A stretch of 64,000 nt of DNA from 55-13 sp037190145 (GTDB taxonomy: Bacteria; Armatimonadota; Fimbriimonadia; Fimbriimonadales; Fimbriimonadaceae). The stretch covers positions 124,001 to 188,000 of the forward strand of contig JBBCJU010000010.1 of the NCBI GenBank assembly GCA_037190145.1, read 5' to 3'. Below are positions 59,476 through 64,000 of this stretch, in pieces. A program made the position numbers and the translations under genes. The notes under the pieces are model-generated. The model did no database searches. It saw nothing but the letters and a program-made list of their open reading frames with translations, and had not been told where the DNA came from. The stretch's first letter is position 1. The number at the start of each line of letters is the position of its first letter.

Positions 59476-60471
59476 ATGCACGCGACCGAGCTTTGGAATA
59501 GCCGTAAGCTCGGTCCAACTCTAATTCGCTTGGCCCTTAGCCCTTTATCGGGTCTATACGCGTTGGGGTGGGAAGCTTACTTAGCGACTTACCGTTTTGG
59601 GCTCAAACGTGCCAAACACCCGCATCGTCCTATTCTTTGCGTCGGTAATCTCGTTTCGGGAGGAAGTGGAAAAACCCCAGTCACGATCCACCTCATCGAC
59701 GTTTTACGGGAACTTGGATACTCCGTGGTTGTCTCGTGCAGCGGATATGGAAGTCCAAGATCAGAAGCAGCTACCGTTGCGCCAGAGGGGCCTTTGCATG
59801 CGAGCGAGTGGGGCGACGAAGCCGCCCTGTTTCGACTGAAACAACCCGATACTCCGTTGATCGTGGGTCGTCGAAGGCCACTTGCAGCCCAACTCTGTGC
59901 AGATCACTTTCCAACCGCTGTTCTCCTCATGGACGACGGTTTTCAGCACCTGCCCCTAAAAAAGGATCTTTCAATTATCTTGGATCCCTCAAGTCCACAA
60001 AATAGACTGTGCTTGCCTGCGGGGCCTTACCGGGAAGGACGCTGGAATCGTAAGCGTGCAGACCTTGTTCTTCCTGATCAGTATCGAATGGAGGAGTATT
60101 CTCTAGGTCTGCTTACCCCGGGCGGCGCTCAAAAGGAGGGTGTAGCGAACGTTAGCCTTCTCTGTGCGTTGGGTCAACCAGAGAATGTGATTCGCTCACT
60201 GGAAGCTCAGGGTGTTACCGTCAGAGATCGATTCCTACTTCCCGATCACGATCCTTTGAGCGGAGGTACGCTGGTAAATGATCTGCCCGCCGATATTCCA
60301 GCTGTGGTAACCGCCAAAGACTGGGTAAAGCTCAGGTCGCGGGCTGATGTGTCCACCCGGGACTTCCTTATATTGGACCACCAAGTGACCATTCAACCTG
60401 CGTCCGAGTTTAAGGCGTGGCTTCAATCCAAACTCGATGGCATCATCCAAGAAAAAGCGAATCATTCTTGA
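59476..60471 (+). CDS. lpxK: Tetraacyldisaccharide 4'-kinase
   Basis: 331 residues. The P-loop VSGGSGKTP (60-68) is the LpxK signature, with CVGNLVSGG before it and LLMDDGFQHLPLKKDLSIILD further on. LpxK phosphorylates the lipid A precursor at the 4' position, on the inner membrane. A hydrophobic N-terminal helix fits membrane attachment. CATAAT ends 6 nt before the ATG. It opens the LPS-core run and is direct evidence of lipid A in this organism. Confidence 0.93.
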   Translation: MHATELWNSRKLGPTLIRLALSPLSGLYALGWEAYLATYRFGLKRAKHPHRPILCVGNLVSGGSGKTPVTIHLIDVLRELGYSVVVSCSGYGSPRSEAATVAPEGPLHASEWGDEAALFRLKQPDTPLIVGRRRPLAAQLCADHFPTAVLLMDDGFQHLPLKKDLSIILDPSSPQNRLCLPAGPYREGRWNRKRADLVLPDQYRMEEYSLGLLTPGGAQKEGVANVSLLCALGQPENVIRSLEAQGVTVRDRFLLPDHDPLSGGTLVNDLPADIPAVVTAKDWVKLRSRADVSTRDFLILDHQVTIQPASEFKAWLQSKLDGIIQEKANHS

Positions 60472-61333
60472 TCGGGCAAGTACCGTAGCGTTCTCATTTG
60501 GGCAGCGCGCCTTCCTATCCGGTTCGCTTGAACGAGCCGAAAAGCGTGGTGAAAAACTCGCAATGGCTTTGTTTAAGCTCGATAAAAAACATCGAGAGCG
60601 CACGATGGCTAATCTCGCTATGGCCTTCCCTGACTGGAACTCAGAGAAGGTAGAGGAAACGGCCCTTGAGGTTTATCGCCACTTTGGTCGGGTGACCGCT
60701 GATGTGATGCGGACACCCTTGCGAACGGTAGAAGAAGTGAATTCGGCCGAGGTGATCGGAAGAGAACATCTTGAGTCCGCATACAAAGCCGGGAAAGGTG
60801 TCCTTATCGTCACCGCTCACTACGGGAATTGGGAAAGATTTGCCCACTGGTTCACGGTGAATGGCTACACCCTAAACGTGGTCGCCCGGGATGCCAATCA
60901 GGGGGCGGTAACCCAGAAGATCAACCATATTCGTAACTTGGCGGGCGCAGAAGTTCTATCGCGTGGAAATGCAGCAAGAGCGATTCTCGGCAAGCTTAAG
61001 ACCGGAGATCTTGTCGGCATTCTGAACGATCAAAACAACGGCGACTGCTTTGTGCCCTTTTTTGGTAAGCCGTGTGGAACAGCAATGGGGCCGGCTGTCC
61101 TCGGCAATCGTACGGGAGCCGCTATCGTGCCTTCGTACTTCACCCGTCTTGGGCCGGGTCGCTACCGGGCGGAATTCCGCGCTCCAATTGACAACGATGC
61201 CTTTGATCGCGATCCCGAACGGATCACCGCACACCTCAATACAATCCTGGAAGACCAGATTCGTAAACATCCTGAGCAGTGGTTATGGCTTCATGATCGC
61301 TGGAAAAGTGCCCGTCGCGCTGGCCTATTCTGA
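60437..61333 (+). CDS. Lipid A acyltransferase, LpxL/HtrB family
   Basis: 298 residues, overlapping lpxK by 35 bp. The acyltransferase motif is HYGNWE (H-x4-E type) in VLIVTAHYGNWERFAHW; RERTMANLAMAFP near the start, GKPCGTAMGPAVLGNRTGAAIVPSYF and HPEQWLWLHDRWK match the family. It adds a secondary acyl chain to lipid A. It is 298 residues, as usual. The overlap suggests translational coupling with lpxK. Confidence 0.88.
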   Translation: MASSKKKRIILDRASTVAFSFGQRAFLSGSLERAEKRGEKLAMALFKLDKKHRERTMANLAMAFPDWNSEKVEETALEVYRHFGRVTADVMRTPLRTVEEVNSAEVIGREHLESAYKAGKGVLIVTAHYGNWERFAHWFTVNGYTLNVVARDANQGAVTQKINHIRNLAGAEVLSRGNAARAILGKLKTGDLVGILNDQNNGDCFVPFFGKPCGTAMGPAVLGNRTGAAIVPSYFTRLGPGRYRAEFRAPIDNDAFDRDPERITAHLNTILEDQIRKHPEQWLWLHDRWKSARRAGLF

Positions 61334-62271
61334 TGAATCCATCGTTCCTTTTGGTCCGCTTCTCGGCGATCGGGGATTGCGTGATGGCTTCTTATATAGC
61401 GACAGCTATACGTTCCTCGATGCCCGCGTCTGAAATCACTTGGGCGGTTGAAACGCGTTGCCTTGCCATGGTGGAGTCACGCCGCCTGGTTAATCACATC
61501 GTAGATTTTCCCCGGGACCGGTGGCGCAAAACTCGATGGTCACCTGCGGTGTGGCGAGAGCAGATTACGAAGTTTGCTGAGTTGCGCAAGCGGAACTACG
61601 AATACGGAATTGATTTACAGGGTCACTCGAAGACCGCGATATGTTTGCGTATTGCAAAGCCGAAAAAGCGGATCGCCGCGTTTGCAACCGATACGTTGTC
61701 TCAAAAGCTGAGTCCTCAGGTTCCTGGGAACCCAGACGATAAACATCGGGTGGAACGGATGATGGACGCCGCACGAACGTTTGGTGACTTTCAGGTTCCT
61801 TTGAACCCAATCATGCCCGAGCCGATTTCTCGTCTTGAGGTTGGACTTCCCGCAGACAAACCTTTGGTGACGCTCTCTACCGGGGCGGGAGCGGTTATCA
61901 AGCAGTATCCAACGGCTCAATGGGAAGTTGTGATTAACGGATTAATCTCTTCCGGGTTAAACGTTTTATCCCTCGGAGCGGCTAGTGACCCCAAACTTCA
62001 GGTTCCTGGATTGGTGGATCAAGTTGGAAAGTGGAACTTGCGACAGACCATGTCTGCGGTTGCCCATTCCGATCTACACATCGCCGCCGATACAGGAACC
62101 GGTCACATGGCAGCGGCATTCGGTGTACCCTTTGTTTCAGTGTTTGGCCCAACCGATCCTAAGCTGTACCGTCCCTACTCTGATCGAGGGATGGTTCTGC
62201 GTAAATCTAGTAATCCGGCTGACGTCACTCCCGATGAGATTCTCCAGGCGGTGCAGTCCCTCCTTGGCTGA
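61333..62271 (+). CDS. Glycosyltransferase family 9 (heptosyltransferase-like), first copy
   Basis: 312 residues; ATG overlaps the acyltransferase stop (TGATG). FLLVRFSAIGDCVMASYIATAIRS is the GT9 start, IDLQGHSKTAICLRIAKPKKRIAAF the inner motif, and LHIAADTGTGHMAAAFGVPFVSVFGPTDP the C-terminal donor-binding motif. It adds heptose or a similar sugar to the LPS core in the cytoplasm. Its donor is probably the ADP-heptose implied by the gene at 63196. Confidence 0.9.
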   Translation: MNPSFLLVRFSAIGDCVMASYIATAIRSSMPASEITWAVETRCLAMVESRRLVNHIVDFPRDRWRKTRWSPAVWREQITKFAELRKRNYEYGIDLQGHSKTAICLRIAKPKKRIAAFATDTLSQKLSPQVPGNPDDKHRVERMMDAARTFGDFQVPLNPIMPEPISRLEVGLPADKPLVTLSTGAGAVIKQYPTAQWEVVINGLISSGLNVLSLGAASDPKLQVPGLVDQVGKWNLRQTMSAVAHSDLHIAADTGTGHMAAAFGVPFVSVFGPTDPKLYRPYSDRGMVLRKSSNPADVTPDEILQAVQSLLG

Positions 62272-63199
62272 GAGATTTCTAATCAGCCGTTTGTCGTCTC
62301 TCGGCGATGTTGTCTGCTCTCTTCCCGCTGCCGGAGCGTTGAAACAGGGTTTTCCAGGTTGTCACATCACCTGGGCGGTAGATCGTCGGTTTGCGGGGAT
62401 CGTGCGGAGTTGTCGGCACGTGGATGAGGTGTTGGAAGTCAAGCCCAAACTAAAGCCCAATACATGGCCCAAGATTGAGGGGGAGTTTGATGCCGCTCTA
62501 GACCTGCAAGGTCTGCTCAAAAGCGGATTGGTGCTGAAAGGAACTAGGGCCAAGGTCAAGGTGGGTTACCACTGGCAGCGCGAAGGAGCTTGGCTGTTCA
62601 GCGAACGAGTCCTTCCAGACCCAAGTTCCCTGCATGTTGTGGACCAGTATGTAGATGTTGCCCGAGCCGTGGGCGGTCAAGCGGATCGGGCCGATTTTGG
62701 ATTGGCGCCAATCCCGGAAGCGGTAGGTTCCTTGGAATCTAAGCTTAACTTAGCCACTCCCTTTGTTGTCATGAACGGAGGGGCGGGTTGGGTGACCAAA
62801 CGTTGGCCTCCTCAACATTTTTCGGCTTTGATTGATCAGCTAGCGGATCAGGGCGTGCAAACAATCTTGATTGGTGGCCCCACCGATGATGATCGTCAAG
62901 TTGGTAAAGACATCACCGAAGGTTGCAAAAGCACTCCCAAGAGCTTAATTGGTGAGACTTCCATCCCCGAACTTGTAGCTCTGCTAAGCCTTGCGAAGGC
63001 GCACGTGGGTGGCGATACTGGTAGCTCTCACCTCGCCGCTGGGCTGGGGATTGCCGCTATTGGACTCTATTCCATCACCCGTCCAATCCGGTCTTGTCCC
63101 TATGGGCAGATAGACCGATGTCACTTTGATTCCAAAGGCTTGAGTTATATCGAACCTCAAGCCGTTTTTCAAACGGTGAGGGAGGCGATTTCGGCGTGA
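62264..63199 (+). CDS. Glycosyltransferase family 9 (heptosyltransferase-like), second copy
   Basis: About 311 residues from a TTG at 62264, which overlaps the end of the first copy by 8 bp; no better start lies between, so this is approximate. ISRLSSLGDVVCSLPAAGALKQGF, AALDLQGLLKSGLVL, VGYHWQREGAWLFSER and HVGGDTGSSHLAAGLGIAAIGLYSITRP match GT9. It probably acts after the first GT9 in core synthesis. The end overlaps the adenylyltransferase gene by 4 bp. Confidence 0.88.
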   Translation: MAERFLISRLSSLGDVVCSLPAAGALKQGFPGCHITWAVDRRFAGIVRSCRHVDEVLEVKPKLKPNTWPKIEGEFDAALDLQGLLKSGLVLKGTRAKVKVGYHWQREGAWLFSERVLPDPSSLHVVDQYVDVARAVGGQADRADFGLAPIPEAVGSLESKLNLATPFVVMNGGAGWVTKRWPPQHFSALIDQLADQGVQTILIGGPTDDDRQVGKDITEGCKSTPKSLIGETSIPELVALLSLAKAHVGGDTGSSHLAAGLGIAAIGLYSITRPIRSCPYGQIDRCHFDSKGLSYIEPQAVFQTVREAISA

Positions 63200-63642
63200 C
63201 CTTGCAAGATGCTTTGAATCTTCGGGAAGGGAAGCGGTTGGTCTTTACCAACGGTGTTTTCGACATTCTCCATGCCGGTCATGTTCGCTACCTGGAGCAG
63301 GCCAGCAAGTTGGGCGATTTGTTGATTGTGGGTATCAACTCCGATTTTTCGGCCCGTAGGCTGGGTAAAGGGCCGAATAGGCCTGTGAATACCCAAGATG
63401 ACCGCATCGCGGTTATAGAGGCTCTCAGGGCCGTTTCCGGGGCCATTCCGTTTGACGAGGACACTCCCGAAAAACTCATCGAGATTTTGAAGCCTGAAAT
63501 TCACGTGAAAGGGGGCGACTACCGAGTTGAAGATTTGCCGGAAACCAAGATCGTTCACGGCTACGGGGGCGAGGTCGTCATCTTGCCGTTCCTTACGGGA
63601 AGAAGTACGACCGGGATTCTGCAGAGGCTAGGCGAAGAGTGA
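63196..63642 (+). CDS. rfaE2: D-glycero-beta-D-manno-heptose 1-phosphate adenylyltransferase
   Basis: 148 residues, the length of the stand-alone adenylyltransferase half of HldE. VFTNGVFDILHAGHVRYLEQASKLGD is the nucleotidyltransferase HxGH motif (17-42), and KGGDYRVEDLPETKIVHGYGG and STTGILQRL are typical. It makes ADP-heptose for the neighbouring GT9 enzymes. The kinase half (HldE-N) is not in the window. Start is a GTG overlapping the GT9 gene. Confidence 0.92.
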   Translation: MTLQDALNLREGKRLVFTNGVFDILHAGHVRYLEQASKLGDLLIVGINSDFSARRLGKGPNRPVNTQDDRIAVIEALRAVSGAIPFDEDTPEKLIEILKPEIHVKGGDYRVEDLPETKIVHGYGGEVVILPFLTGRSTTGILQRLGEE

Positions 63643-64000
63643 CGGCCTTTGATGCTGACCCAAAGCTTCGCTGGCTTTTCTGCATGACGCACCCAGACGA
63701 TGAAATCTCCATTTGTGCCTGGATCAAGCGACTAGCTCAAGCCGGAAATCCCGTGTTCATCAATTGGACTCACAGTAATGATGTCCGGGAGAAAGAAGCA
63801 CGTGTAGTGTCCGCTATATTAGGGGTGCCAGATGAAAATCTTAGTTTCATGGGGGCTACCGATGGATCAGTTTGCGACGAGCTATCTGTGCTCAAACCGA
63901 AATTTCAAGGTTTGATGGACCGGGTAAAGCCGGACCGTGTGGCTTGTGGGGCATTTGAGCAAGGGCATCTTGATCACGATGCAACCAATTGGCTGGTAAA
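63639..64000 (+). CDS. PIG-L (LmbE) deacetylase, partial
   Basis: Read from a GTG at 63639 overlapping the previous stop; the frame continues out of the window, so only about 120 residues are seen. CMTHPDDEISICAWIKRL holds the AHPDDE-type metal motif, and CGAFEQGHLDHDATNWLV holds the third histidine (H-x-D-H). PIG-L enzymes remove N-acetyl groups from GlcNAc-containing molecules. By context the substrate is an LPS-core or other surface sugar. The C-terminus is unknown. Confidence 0.85.
   Translation, partial: MTAFDADPKLRWLFCMTHPDDEISICAWIKRLAQAGNPVFINWTHSNDVREKEARVVSAILGVPDENLSFMGATDGSVCDELSVLKPKFQGLMDRVKPDRVACGAFEQGHLDHDATNWLV

Overview
The window reads as a dense bacterial chromosome segment with moderate GC, short intergenic gaps and mixed strands. 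No phage, insertion sequence, CRISPR array or rRNA was seen. An LPS-type run at the right edge (LpxK, an LpxL-like acyltransferase, two GT9 glycosyltransferases, heptose-phosphate adenylyltransferase) indicates a diderm envelope. A pseudopilin-like protein with an ITLIELLVV-type N-terminus and a C-terminal H-x9-DG motif, together with GH38, DUF1080 and peptidase M60 genes and many unknown secreted proteins, suggests Armatimonadota (Fimbriimonadia-like) or a neighbouring lineage. That placement is inference from protein style; no 16S is present.

Layout. 1-6.8 kb: partial secreted M48-like peptidase, metallophosphatase, secreted YHS-like protein, xylulokinase, ribosomal protein S1 and coaE. 6.8-15.7 kb: a promoter with a good sigma-70 match, then four large exported proteins (CsgG/FlgT-like with a membrane anchor, a FlgD-Ig-tailed protein, a Big_1/OstA-like/beta-barrel protein, and an unknown). 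This is the best candidate for an undescribed system. 15.7-21.2 kb: nadB, a sugar isomerase-like TIM barrel, pdxS, an 87-bp tandem hairpin repeat, a DinB-fold protein and an AAA ATPase. 21.2-29.5 kb: M60-like peptidase, divergent THUMP-like methyltransferase carrying a 12-codon tandem repeat, ppc and two unknowns. 29.7-32.6 kb: pstS-pstC-pstA with no pstB. 32.7-39.6 kb, minus strand: DUF1080, membrane protein, M42 peptidase, GH38 alpha-mannosidase, DUF1579 and SGNH hydrolase. 39.6-43.9 kb: DUF1272, histidine phosphatase, then a small membrane protein, NoeA-like methyltransferase and membrane sulfatase-like enzyme. 44-50.8 kb: siderophore-type ABC importer, YncE-like propeller, pseudopilin-like protein and IroE-like esterase. 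50.8-57.4 kb: mostly unknowns, tRNA-Leu(GAG), LLM oxidoreductase, RbsD, cupin and HD-GYP. 57.4-64 kb: acs, then the LPS-core run and a partial PIG-L deacetylase.

Themes that cross the window: (1) envelope and surface building, in the 7-15.7 kb locus, the 40.8-43.9 kb module and the LPS run; (2) nutrient import of phosphate and probably ferric siderophore; (3) glycan breakdown. Many start codons lack a Shine-Dalgarno but have a -10-like hexamer ending 5-7 nt upstream, which points to leaderless mRNAs. Other genes have clear Shine-Dalgarno sites.
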